Below are positions 49,686 through 57,802 of a DNA stretch of 64,000 nucleotides, piece by piece. The notes beneath the pieces are model-generated. The model made no database searches, was not told where the DNA came from, and worked only from the letters and a program-made list of their open reading frames with translations. A program made the translations under genes and the position numbers. Positions within the stretch are counted from its first letter, which is position 1; each line of letters opens with the position of its first letter. Origin of the DNA: Nocardioides malaquae (GTDB lineage: Bacteria > Actinomycetota > Actinomycetes > Propionibacteriales > Nocardioidaceae); NCBI RefSeq assembly GCF_015070385.1, contig NZ_JADCSA010000006.1:153705-217704 (forward strand), given 5' to 3'.

Positions 49686-49927
49686 TCTCGGAACAGCAGT
49701 TCATGGAATCGGCGGCCACGTTCCTCCGGCAGCGGCTCGGGGAGGGGGCCGCGGCAGTCGACGCCGACACGGAGCTGATCGAGTCGGGTTTGCTCGACTC
49801 GCTCCTCGTCCTTGAGTTCTTCTTCTTCCTCGAGGAGCTGACGGGCACCGCCATCGACCCGGCGCAGGCCTCGGCCAAGGACCTCGCCTCCCTCCGCACC
49901 GCCTACCGCGAGCTGGTGATGGCATGA
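49682..49927 (+). CDS. Free-standing carrier protein 2
   Basis: An 81-residue carrier protein. The phosphopantetheine site is Ser40 in ELIESGLLDSLLVLEFFFFLEE; the four consecutive Phe in helix 2 are uncommon. GTG at 49682 overlaps the hydrolase stop and the TGA overlaps the DUF2332 start. It differs clearly from carrier protein 1, so each probably serves its own ligase; the AMP-forming ligase four genes on is the likely loader. Confidence 0.87.
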   Translation: MISEQQFMESAATFLRQRLGEGAAAVDADTELIESGLLDSLLVLEFFFFLEELTGTAIDPAQASAKDLASLRTAYRELVMA

Positions 49928-50988
49928 CGCTCACCATCGCCGAGGTGCAGGCGGGCTGCGAGTGGCAGCGACGCCTGTGCGAGAAGAACGGTGCACCTAC
50001 GTACGTGGCGCTCATCGACGAGCTCCTCGCACGGCTCGGGCGTGACGACGTCGTCACCAAGCTCCTGACGTCCGAGGAGCAGGACCCCGTCCAGTCGGCG
50101 CTCTGCCTTCGCCTGTTCGGTGCGGTGAACCGGGTGGCGCTGGCCCAGTCAGCCCCCTGGATCCGCCAGCGCTACCCCGTGCTCGGGGGCGAAACGGACA
50201 CGAGTCGCGTGGCAGGGGAGTTCATCGACTTCCTCAAGGCGAACCTGGCGCAGGTGTCGAACGAGATGAAGATCGGCGTCCAGACAAACGAGGTGAGCCG
50301 GGCGGCACCGCTGTCCGCCGCGATCAACTTCGTCGCCACCGAGATCGGCCTTCCGGTGCGCCTGCTCGAGGTGGGGGCGAGCGGGGGACTGAACCTCCTG
50401 ATGGACCAGTACTACGTCGACGCCGGGACGTCGTCGTGGGGGCCCGCGGACTCGCCGTTGAAACTCGTAGGGCAGTTCGCGCACGGGGCGCCGCCCACCG
50501 TCCAGGCCGACGTCGTCGAGCGACGGGGCTGCGACCTCAACCCGATCGACGTGCACCAGGACGCCTCGGCCCAACTCCTGGAGTCGTTCGTCTGGCCCGA
50601 GCACGTCGACCGTGGGCGACGCGTCCGTGCTGCCATCAAGGTGGCTCGGTCGCAGCCGCCGCTCCGGATCGACCGGTCGGACGCCACACCGTGGGTGAAA
50701 GAGGTCGCCCGCGGAGGTGACGTGGGGGTGGCGACCGTCGTCTTCCATTCGATCGTCCTGCCCTACTTCGACCCGGCGGCGCGCGACGAGTTCGTCTCCA
50801 CGGTCCGTGAGCTCGGGGAGTCGGCCACCGAGGACAGGCCGTTCGCGTGGGTCTCCATGGAGCCGACCGCCGACGACTCGAGCGTGGTCGAGCTGACCTG
50901 TGAGCTGTGGCCCACGGGGCGCCGGATGCTGCTCGGCCGCATGAACCCCCACGGCATGGGTGTGTCGTGGCACCCGGTGGCGCAGTGA
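49924..50988 (+). CDS. DUF2332 family protein
   Basis: A 354-residue protein matching DUF2332, an actinobacterial and proteobacterial family without known function. VRLLEVGASGGLNLLMDQYYVDA looks like the glycine-rich loop of a methyltransferase-type Rossmann fold, and RRGCDLNPIDVHQDASAQLLESFVWPEHVDR and VFHSIVLPYFD are the other conserved segments. The acidic residue after strand 2 that would bind SAM is not obvious. It is unusual to see this family inside a carrier-protein pathway; it overlaps both neighbours by 4 nt. A methyl- or acyl-transfer role is only a guess. Confidence 0.82.
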   Translation: MTLTIAEVQAGCEWQRRLCEKNGAPTYVALIDELLARLGRDDVVTKLLTSEEQDPVQSALCLRLFGAVNRVALAQSAPWIRQRYPVLGGETDTSRVAGEFIDFLKANLAQVSNEMKIGVQTNEVSRAAPLSAAINFVATEIGLPVRLLEVGASGGLNLLMDQYYVDAGTSSWGPADSPLKLVGQFAHGAPPTVQADVVERRGCDLNPIDVHQDASAQLLESFVWPEHVDRGRRVRAAIKVARSQPPLRIDRSDATPWVKEVARGGDVGVATVVFHSIVLPYFDPAARDEFVSTVRELGESATEDRPFAWVSMEPTADDSSVVELTCELWPTGRRMLLGRMNPHGMGVSWHPVAQ

Positions 50989-51866
50989 GCGTGATCTCCT
51001 CCCTGGCCACAGCAGTGGGCACAGGAACCCTCCTCGAGGAGGTCCCGAGCATCTCGGCCGAGATGGCCGAGGCGCTCTACGCGCGAGGACAGCGGTTCTG
51101 CCCGCTGACGGAGGACCAGTTCTCACTGGTGGAGTTGTCGGTCAGGGAGACCCTGGCCTCGGTCCGGGTGGACACCGTGGACCACGTCCTGGTGGCGACC
51201 GAGACGATGACGAGCACGGAGTCACGGGCGGGGCACGAGCAGTTGAGAGGCCGACTGCACCGGCTCCTGTCGGACCTCGGGTTGGGCCACGCCTCCCTCA
51301 CCGCCATGACGTTCGGCGGCTGTGCGGCCGTGATGAGTGCGCTGGAGTACGCCTCCCTCCTCGTCGAGGCACAGCGCGCCGACTCCGTGCTCGTCGTGGC
51401 GGTCGGGGCCTTGAGGGACGACGACTCCCGCGTCCTGGCGCCGTCGATCTCTGCGATCGGTGATGGCGTCGCGAGCTGCATCGTGAGCGTGGGCGGGGCG
51501 GGGTGGAGGCTGGACTGGATGCGACGCCAGGCATTCCTCGGCATCTCCGAGTTCGACGCCGCCGAGGACTTCGGCCCGTCGTTGGTGGCCCTGGGGCGGG
51601 CACTCAAGACATTGCGTCCCAGTGCGGCCGCCGGGGCCCAGCCCCAGGTGCTCGTCTGCAACAACTATGGCCTGCCGACCCTCAGGCTCTTCGCCAGCAC
51701 CCTGGGAGTGGAGGAGGTGTTCACTTCCAACGTCGGGCGCCTGAGCCACCTGGGCACGCCCGACATCCTGGTGAACCTGGCTGACCTCGGGGCGCACGTC
51801 ACCGAGGTGCTCGCTCTGGCGACTGGTCCCGCGGACTGCGTCCTGGCGCGGATGGAGCGGACATGA
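50985..51866 (+). CDS. KAS III-like protein with altered active-site residues
   Basis: A 293-residue protein of the thiolase superfamily, close in layout to 3-oxoacyl-ACP synthase III. The nucleophile Cys113 is kept (MTFGGCAAVMSAL) and the SAIGDGVASCIVS strand fits. Where KAS III has the His of HQAN, this protein reads CNNYG (225-229), and where KAS III has the second Asn (GNTSA), it reads SHLG with His255. The His/Asn order thus looks swapped. That should impair decarboxylative Claisen chemistry and suggests acyl transfer or another thioester reaction. It is about 30 residues shorter than FabH. Confidence 0.75.
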   Translation: MSVISSLATAVGTGTLLEEVPSISAEMAEALYARGQRFCPLTEDQFSLVELSVRETLASVRVDTVDHVLVATETMTSTESRAGHEQLRGRLHRLLSDLGLGHASLTAMTFGGCAAVMSALEYASLLVEAQRADSVLVVAVGALRDDDSRVLAPSISAIGDGVASCIVSVGGAGWRLDWMRRQAFLGISEFDAAEDFGPSLVALGRALKTLRPSAAAGAQPQVLVCNNYGLPTLRLFASTLGVEEVFTSNVGRLSHLGTPDILVNLADLGAHVTEVLALATGPADCVLARMERT

Positions 51867-53281
51867 CGCTGCTCGAGGTCTATCTGGAGAGGGCTGTCCG
51901 TACGCCGGGTGCCCCCGCGCTCGTCCATGCGCGCGCGCCGCACCAGGTCACGTTCACCTGGGCGCAGCTTGTCGACCGCGCCCGGGAGATCTCCCTGGCG
52001 TTGCCTCCCCGGGCCCGCGTCGCCGTGACCATGAGGGACCACCCGGACCTGGTCCCTTCGGTCCTGGCGGTCTGGTCTCAGGGCGGAGTGGTGGTCCCCG
52101 TCGACAGTGAGTGGGGGAGCCAAGTGAGGGAGGTGGTGCTGACGCGCTCCGGCGCGACCCACCTCCTCGACTCAGGGGGTGTTTCGCCGAATGCCCTCGC
52201 GAACCCGGATGCACCTGCTCTGCCCGCCGACACGGCGATGATCAGCTACACGTCGGGGTCGACGTCCTCACCCAAGGGCGTCGTGCTGACTCACGGTCAG
52301 CTCCTGCACGCGTACGAGACCGCAGGCGTGAAGATGCGCGAACACCTCGGGCACCAGCCCATGGTCTTCGGGGCCAGCATGAGGATGTCCGGCCTCGGGG
52401 TCCTCGGCATGACCTACCTGTGGCCTGCCGTCATGGGAATGTCGGTCGTGGTCCTGCCGGAGCTCGGGCTCACGTCGGCCCGAGACCACTGGAGGCTCCT
52501 CCGGGAGCATGGTGTCCAGCTCACCTACCTCGTGCCGCCCCTGGTGGAGCTCCTCAACCGCATGGGACAGGACCCCGGGGGCGAGGTCGTCACGTGCCTG
52601 AGCGGCGGGGCGCCTCTCTCGGCCGCTGGTCAGTCTCTCTTCCAGGACCGCTTCGACGCCGTCCTGCTCAACGTCTACGGCATGACCGAGGTCGCGTTCG
52701 CCGCCTTCTTCGGCGACCTGGAGGACGGCAGGGGCACGCACTCGATCGGGGTGCCCGTGACGGTGTCGGCCCGCCTGCGAGACGCCCAAGGAGCGGTGGT
52801 CGAGGGCGAGGGCGAGGGGGAGATCGAGCTTTCCGGTCCGTCGCAGAGCTGCGGCTACTACGACAACGACGAGGACACAGCGGCGTTGCTGCGCGAGGGG
52901 TGGGTCCGCTCGGGCGACCTCGGTCGGCGGGACGCAGAGGGCCGGTACTGGATCACGGGCCGTCGCAAGGACGTGGTCCTCAAGGGCGGCTTCACGATCT
53001 ACCTGCACGAGATCGAGGAGGCCGCCGGACAGATCCCCGGAGTCGTGGAGAGCGTCGCCGTACGACTCGACCTCCCGACCGGTGAGGACGTCGGACTGAT
53101 CGTCTTCGCCCCCACAGTCCCCGCCGCGGAGGCGATCCAGAAGGAGCTCAGCGCGACGCTCGGGCGACAGCGGGCGCCCCGCCGCGTGGTCCTCACAGCA
53201 GAACCGTTGGCACGACTCGGCCAGGAGAAGCTCGATCGACGAGCGGCCATGGTCCGTTGGCAAGAAATGATCTCGAACTGA
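51863..53281 (+). CDS. AMP-forming acyl/aminoacyl ligase (ANL superfamily)
   Basis: A 472-residue adenylating enzyme that activates a carboxylic acid with ATP and probably transfers it to a carrier protein. A3 is YTSGSTSSPKG at 129-139, A5 is NVYGMTE, A7 is GWVRSGDLG, A8 is GRRKDVVLKGG, and the catalytic Lys of A10 is in GQEKLDRRA near residue 457. It is shorter at the N-terminus than most acyl-CoA ligases, with no obvious alpha-amino-group Asp in the A4 region, so a non-amino acid (for instance the aldolase product) is a fair guess. Carrier protein 2 is the likely partner. Confidence 0.88.
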   Translation: MTLLEVYLERAVRTPGAPALVHARAPHQVTFTWAQLVDRAREISLALPPRARVAVTMRDHPDLVPSVLAVWSQGGVVVPVDSEWGSQVREVVLTRSGATHLLDSGGVSPNALANPDAPALPADTAMISYTSGSTSSPKGVVLTHGQLLHAYETAGVKMREHLGHQPMVFGASMRMSGLGVLGMTYLWPAVMGMSVVVLPELGLTSARDHWRLLREHGVQLTYLVPPLVELLNRMGQDPGGEVVTCLSGGAPLSAAGQSLFQDRFDAVLLNVYGMTEVAFAAFFGDLEDGRGTHSIGVPVTVSARLRDAQGAVVEGEGEGEIELSGPSQSCGYYDNDEDTAALLREGWVRSGDLGRRDAEGRYWITGRRKDVVLKGGFTIYLHEIEEAAGQIPGVVESVAVRLDLPTGEDVGLIVFAPTVPAAEAIQKELSATLGRQRAPRRVVLTAEPLARLGQEKLDRRAAMVRWQEMISN

Positions 53282-54018
53282 TGGAGGCAACAGTGGTTGA
53301 GCACGACGTCACCGCATGGGCGGCGGAGGGTTTCGCGGAGCTCGGACAGCGTCTCGAGGACGATGACCGGATCGCGTTGTTGGAGCACTTCGACCGCATG
53401 GACTCGGGTGCTCGCATCTCCCCCGGATACCAGGCGCAGTACGACGGGGAGGGCGACACCAGGCGACTGCGGAAGCTGCGTCGCCTGATCTGGAACGACC
53501 CGGGCTTCTTCGGGCCGATCCTGAACCGTATGGGTGCCCCGGACCTGGCGGAGGACCTCATCGGCCCGCAGGCCGCGATCATCCTGCACGCGGCGTTTCT
53601 GAAGCCGGCCCAGGTGGGGACGCACGTCGCGCCTCATCAGGACCAGGCGTTGTGGACCCACGACTACCCGGGTGCCTTCAGCATGTGGACGGCACTCACG
53701 GACGTGGGGCCACGCAACGGGGGACTCCACGGCTACCCGAGGTCTCACGCGGGAGGAGTGATCGAGCACGCCCCCGATGCCGAGCACCCTTGGCACGACA
53801 CCCTGACGCACGTGTCCGACACCTTGGGTGAGCGGCACGAGTTCCACCTCGCTCCGGGGGACTCAGTGATGTGGGACCGCCTGTTCGTCCACGCCAGCGG
53901 ACCCAACACCTCGTCCGAGGACCGGAGAGGGATGGTCGTTGTCTTCGCCAACGCCGGAGCCCCCGGGTTCCACGCTCGTGACGTCCTGGGTCTCGAGGAG
54001 CTCCGCTCCATGGCGTGA
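53281..54018 (+). CDS. Phytanoyl-CoA-dioxygenase-like Fe(II)/2-oxoglutarate oxygenase
   Basis: A 245-residue PhyH-family oxygenase. The iron ligands are H119-Q-D121 (VAPHQDQALW) and H204 (LFVHASGPNTSSEDRRG), the last followed by an Arg pair that can bind 2-oxoglutarate; the GGLHGYPRSHAGG segment is typical. The ATG at 53281 shares one base with the previous stop; an ATG 24 nt earlier is in the ligase gene and less likely. This is the second, unrelated oxygenase of the cluster. A 69-nt gap follows, the longest in the operon. Confidence 0.87.
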   Translation: MEATVVEHDVTAWAAEGFAELGQRLEDDDRIALLEHFDRMDSGARISPGYQAQYDGEGDTRRLRKLRRLIWNDPGFFGPILNRMGAPDLAEDLIGPQAAIILHAAFLKPAQVGTHVAPHQDQALWTHDYPGAFSMWTALTDVGPRNGGLHGYPRSHAGGVIEHAPDAEHPWHDTLTHVSDTLGERHEFHLAPGDSVMWDRLFVHASGPNTSSEDRRGMVVVFANAGAPGFHARDVLGLEELRSMA

Positions 54019-54087
54019 CCAGGAACCAGGTCCGCGTCGCCAGCTCGTCGAGCAGTTCATGACGGGCGAAACCCCTCCGGAGGAGAC

Positions 54088-56541
54088 ATGTCCCAAGCCG
54101 CTCGAGAGCACGTCGTCGTCATCAACAGGTACGGCAGGGCGCTGGCGCCCTATGAGTCCTACATCGATCACGACACCGTCGCCGTCAGTTACATCTCTGT
54201 CCCTGCTGCGGCGGCGGAGGTGCCGCCCACCGCTGCGTCCTCGGTGGTGGTGGAGACCAGTGGAGCGCTGGTCAACGACGCGGACGACCGAGCGGTCATC
54301 GTGGACGCGGCACGGCGCCTCGTGGAGCGTCACGGCCCTCTGTGTGCGGTGGTGGCCCTGCACGAGGGGGACCTCGACGTCGCCGCGGAGGTCAGGGAGG
54401 CCCTGGGGGTTCCGGGCGACAGGCCCGACGACCTCGCTCCCTTCCGCGACAAGTACGAGATGCACAGGTTGGCGACCGAGGCCGGTCTCCGCGCCCCGGC
54501 GACCTCACCGGCTCGGGACGCCGACGATGTGCTCGCCTTCGGGGCGCGCCATGGGTGGCCCGTGGTCCTCAAGCCCCGTGGAGGCACCGGCAGCACGGGC
54601 GTGAGAAGACTCTCCGGTCCGAGCGAGGTACACCGGATCGACCCGGACGAGGACCTCGTCGTCCAGTCGTTCGTCGACGCACCCATCGTCCACGTGGACG
54701 GGCTCTTCGACGGGCGTCAGCTGGTCGTGCCGCGCGTGTCTCGCTACCTCGGCACCTGCATGGCCTACGAGACCGGCCGATCACTTGGATCCTTCGAGCT
54801 GGAAGACCCGCGGACCGTCAAGGCCGCGGGGGATGTGGTCGAGCGGCTGCTCGGGGCTCTCACGCGCCGGCCGGTGGTGTTCCACGCCGAGCTCTTCGAC
54901 CTGGGCGATGACGAGTTCTCGGTGGTCGAGGTCGCCTGTCGTGCGGGGGGTGCCGAGATTCCCATGCTGTGGCGGGAGGTCCACGGGATCGACCTCCTGG
55001 AGGTCGCGGTGGGCCTCCAGGTCGGACGTCCCCTCGAGGACCTCGTCGGCGACGGCACGACGGACGCGGACGCCGTGGGCGGGTGGCTGCTCGTGCCGCC
55101 GCAGGTGAACCGTCCGTGCATCGTCGAGGCCGTGGACACGGCGGGCGCGGAGCGGTCTGCGGCCTCTGCCTCCGTCCCGGCGCCCGGCACCATGATCCAC
55201 GCCGGGGGTGGCTATGCCAACGCCGCCCGCTTCCGTTTCGCGGGCGCAACCTCGCAGGTGGTCGAGGAACAGGTCCGCGCCGCTGCGGAAAGGGTCAGGC
55301 TCACCTGTGTCCCCGTACCCGAGGACGTGCTCGTCCTGGTGGGGAGCGGCGGCGAGGCCTACCGTGAATACGCCATGGCCAGCGCGGCACGCAAGGCGCG
55401 GGTGAGCTTGGTCAACCGCTCGCCCGCCACTTGGCAGCGTGCCTACTGCGACGCGACGTACCACCGCACGAGCGCGGAGGGGATGGCCGAGATCGTGAGC
55501 TCCAAGGTGGCCGAACTGGCCGGGGGGCCGGCCGTCGGAGTGATGACCTGGGACGAGTCCGTCGTGGGCGAGGTGGCGCAGCTGGCAGACGAGATCGGGG
55601 TGCCGGGTGCGTCCGCCGAAGGCGTGGCCAACTGCCGGGACAAGTTCCGCACTCGCACCACCCTGGAGAGGGAGGAGGGCCTGGGAGTCAGGTTCCGTCT
55701 CGTCCACGACCTCGCGGGGGGCCGTGCGGCCGCCGACGATCTGGGGTTCCCCCTCGTGCTCAAGCCGAGGTCGCTCGCCGGCAGTGCCGGAGTGACACGC
55801 GTCGACTCCCTCGCGCAACTCGAGCAGGCGTACAACACCGTGGCGTCCTCCGGCTTCCCGGGGCTCATGAACGAGGCTGGGGTGCTGGTCGAGGAGTACC
55901 TGGACGGGACGGAGCTCAGTGTCGACTGCACGGTCGTCGACGGGATCGCCACCGCCGCCAACGTCGCCCACAAACGGGTCGGGTACGCCCCGTCCTTCGA
56001 GGAGGTCGGCCACGTCGTCCGCCCGTGGCGCCACGAGCCCTGGGCGGGTGACGTCCAGGAGCTGATGCTCAAGGTCCACGCACGCCTCGGCATCGTGGCA
56101 GGGGTGACGCACGCCGAGGTTCGCCTGACGTCGGCCGGGCCCCGGCTGGTCGAGCTGAACTGTCGTCTGGGCGGTGACTTCATCCCGCTGTTGGGGGAGC
56201 TCGCGACGGGCGTCGACCTGGTCGGTTGTGCCGTGGACATCGCCCTGGGTCGCTCACCGGAGCACATGCCGTTGCGCGACAGCGTCGCCCAGGTCGTGTT
56301 CCTCTACCCAGAGCGCGACTGCGTCGTCGCGGAGGTCGACATGACCGGGTGTGCCGAGGTCGACGGAATCCACTCCGCCATCCCCCTCGCTCGTCCGGGA
56401 CAGAAGCTCGTCCTTCCGCCCCGTGCGGCCGTGGGCAGGTTCGGCGCACTGATCGCCGTGGGCGACTCGGTCGAGGAGACCGACCGCGCCCTCGCCGAGG
56501 CCACCACGCGAGCCGTCTTCCGGGCGGAGCCCGATGACTGA
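54088..56541 (+). CDS. Tandem ATP-grasp ligase (two fused domains)
   Basis: An 817-residue protein consisting of two complete ATP-grasp carboxylate-amine ligase modules. Module 1 (about 1-405) has KPRGGTGSTGVRRL and FDLGDDEFSVVEVACRAGGAEIP; module 2 (about 410-817) has KPRSLAGSAGVTRVD, VEEYLDGTELSVDC and VRLTSAGPRLVELNCRLGGDFIPLL. Both keep the Lys and Glu/Asn of the ATP-Mg site. Related L-amino acid ligases make dipeptides in dapdiamide and bacilysin pathways, so this one may form two amide bonds in a row, or one module may serve another role. CGGAGGAGA precedes the ATG at 54088. Confidence 0.87.
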   Translation: MSQAAREHVVVINRYGRALAPYESYIDHDTVAVSYISVPAAAAEVPPTAASSVVVETSGALVNDADDRAVIVDAARRLVERHGPLCAVVALHEGDLDVAAEVREALGVPGDRPDDLAPFRDKYEMHRLATEAGLRAPATSPARDADDVLAFGARHGWPVVLKPRGGTGSTGVRRLSGPSEVHRIDPDEDLVVQSFVDAPIVHVDGLFDGRQLVVPRVSRYLGTCMAYETGRSLGSFELEDPRTVKAAGDVVERLLGALTRRPVVFHAELFDLGDDEFSVVEVACRAGGAEIPMLWREVHGIDLLEVAVGLQVGRPLEDLVGDGTTDADAVGGWLLVPPQVNRPCIVEAVDTAGAERSAASASVPAPGTMIHAGGGYANAARFRFAGATSQVVEEQVRAAAERVRLTCVPVPEDVLVLVGSGGEAYREYAMASAARKARVSLVNRSPATWQRAYCDATYHRTSAEGMAEIVSSKVAELAGGPAVGVMTWDESVVGEVAQLADEIGVPGASAEGVANCRDKFRTRTTLEREEGLGVRFRLVHDLAGGRAAADDLGFPLVLKPRSLAGSAGVTRVDSLAQLEQAYNTVASSGFPGLMNEAGVLVEEYLDGTELSVDCTVVDGIATAANVAHKRVGYAPSFEEVGHVVRPWRHEPWAGDVQELMLKVHARLGIVAGVTHAEVRLTSAGPRLVELNCRLGGDFIPLLGELATGVDLVGCAVDIALGRSPEHMPLRDSVAQVVFLYPERDCVVAEVDMTGCAEVDGIHSAIPLARPGQKLVLPPRAAVGRFGALIAVGDSVEETDRALAEATTRAVFRAEPDD

Positions 56542-57802
56542 CGTGGTTGCGGCGTCCGCCAGGTCGTCCTCGGGAGACAGCTGCGCGTTGTCGCTGGGCC
56601 AGGTCTCGGTGTGGCGCGACATCCGGGAGCTGCATGCCGAGGTCCAGGCACGCACCGTCCTGGCGGACTCGTTCTCCGTCGCGCCGCACACGGGCGAGCG
56701 GGACCTGCGCTGCGCCCTGGAGCAGCTGGCTGCGAGGCACGAGATCCTGCGGACACGGTTCGAGCGTGGGGATGCGGGTGCGCGTCCACGTCAACGCATC
56801 CTTGCTCTCGAGGAGGTCGAGCTCCCGCTCACCTGCGAGGAGGTGGGCGACGAGGCGAATCCTCTGGCCCGTCTGCGTCGACGGCCCCTGCCCCTGTGGA
56901 CAGGGCTTCCGTGGTCCGCGGCGCTGGTCACCCGTGGAGGGGTGGCCGACCACGTCGTCGTCGTCGTCCACCACCTCGGGACCGACGCCCACGGGCTGAC
57001 CGTCCTCGTCCAGGATCTCGCTCGCCTCCTGGCAGGAGAGGCGCTGGCCGACACGACCTCGCACGGGGCTCGGACGCTCGTCGAGCTCGAGACGAGGAGT
57101 GCCGGACTACGAAGCGCTGAGCGAGCCCTACGTCGATGGCGCTCAGCCCTGGCGGAAGGGTTTCCGCCCGCGCCGGACCACGACCGGGTGCTCGAGGCGA
57201 CCCTGCGCTCGTGCGACCTCCGCGACACCGTGGTGCAGCGGTCCGAGGAGGAACGCGTGCCCGTCTCGGCCGTCCTGCTCCATGCCTTCGTCTCTGCGCT
57301 GGAGCGCACCGACGGTGACGGGGGGAGGCGAGTGCTGCGCACCATGGTCTCGAACCGCCTGGGGGAGGACCGCGCTCGAATCGTCACCTCCATGAACCAG
57401 TGGGCGCCGATCGTCCTCCCGGTCGAGGGGGCGTCCCTCGCGGAGGTGGCGCGCGAGTTGATGCTGGCGATGCGTGCCGGGGTATACGACGTCGAGGAGC
57501 TGGAGCGGGTCCTGGGTGCGGAAGGGCTGGATCCCCGTGACCTGGACTTCCTTCCGTCGTTCAACCTCGTGCAGCTGGCTGCAGCCCCGGTGGACAGTGG
57601 CGGCGCGAGACCCTGCGCCCCCTGCAGGGGCACCCACGTCCAGACGGAGCGGATGCCCCTGGCAACCGGTCCCCGCTTCTACTTCCGTGCCCTCTGGTCC
57701 GACCAGCTGCGCTTGGTGCTGAGGGTCCCCGAGGAGCCGGGTGCCGAGGCTGTCCTCCAGCAGACCCTGCTCCTGATCGAAAGGAGGCTGAGGTCCGCGT
57801 GA
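56534..57802 (+). CDS. Free-standing NRPS condensation-domain protein
   Basis: A 422-residue condensation domain without adenylation or carrier parts. The catalytic motif is H146-H147-LGT-D151-A, a variant of HHxxxDG with Ala for Gly. The N-terminal LSLGQVSVWRDIRELHAE region and SFNLVQL near the C-terminus fit the two chloramphenicol-acetyltransferase-like lobes. It probably joins the two carrier-bound acyl/aminoacyl groups or transfers one to a free amine. It overlaps the ATP-grasp gene by 8 nt and the exporter gene by 4 nt. Confidence 0.86.
   Translation: MTDVVAASARSSSGDSCALSLGQVSVWRDIRELHAEVQARTVLADSFSVAPHTGERDLRCALEQLAARHEILRTRFERGDAGARPRQRILALEEVELPLTCEEVGDEANPLARLRRRPLPLWTGLPWSAALVTRGGVADHVVVVVHHLGTDAHGLTVLVQDLARLLAGEALADTTSHGARTLVELETRSAGLRSAERALRRWRSALAEGFPPAPDHDRVLEATLRSCDLRDTVVQRSEEERVPVSAVLLHAFVSALERTDGDGGRRVLRTMVSNRLGEDRARIVTSMNQWAPIVLPVEGASLAEVARELMLAMRAGVYDVEELERVLGAEGLDPRDLDFLPSFNLVQLAAAPVDSGGARPCAPCRGTHVQTERMPLATGPRFYFRALWSDQLRLVLRVPEEPGAEAVLQQTLLLIERRLRSA

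Noticed and set aside
42891-57802. Azaserine/triacsin-type hydrazine or diazo pathway
   Set aside because: The carrier protein plus acyl-CoA-dehydrogenase pairing is reminiscent, but no cupin-MetRS hydrazine synthetase or lysine N-hydroxylase is present.
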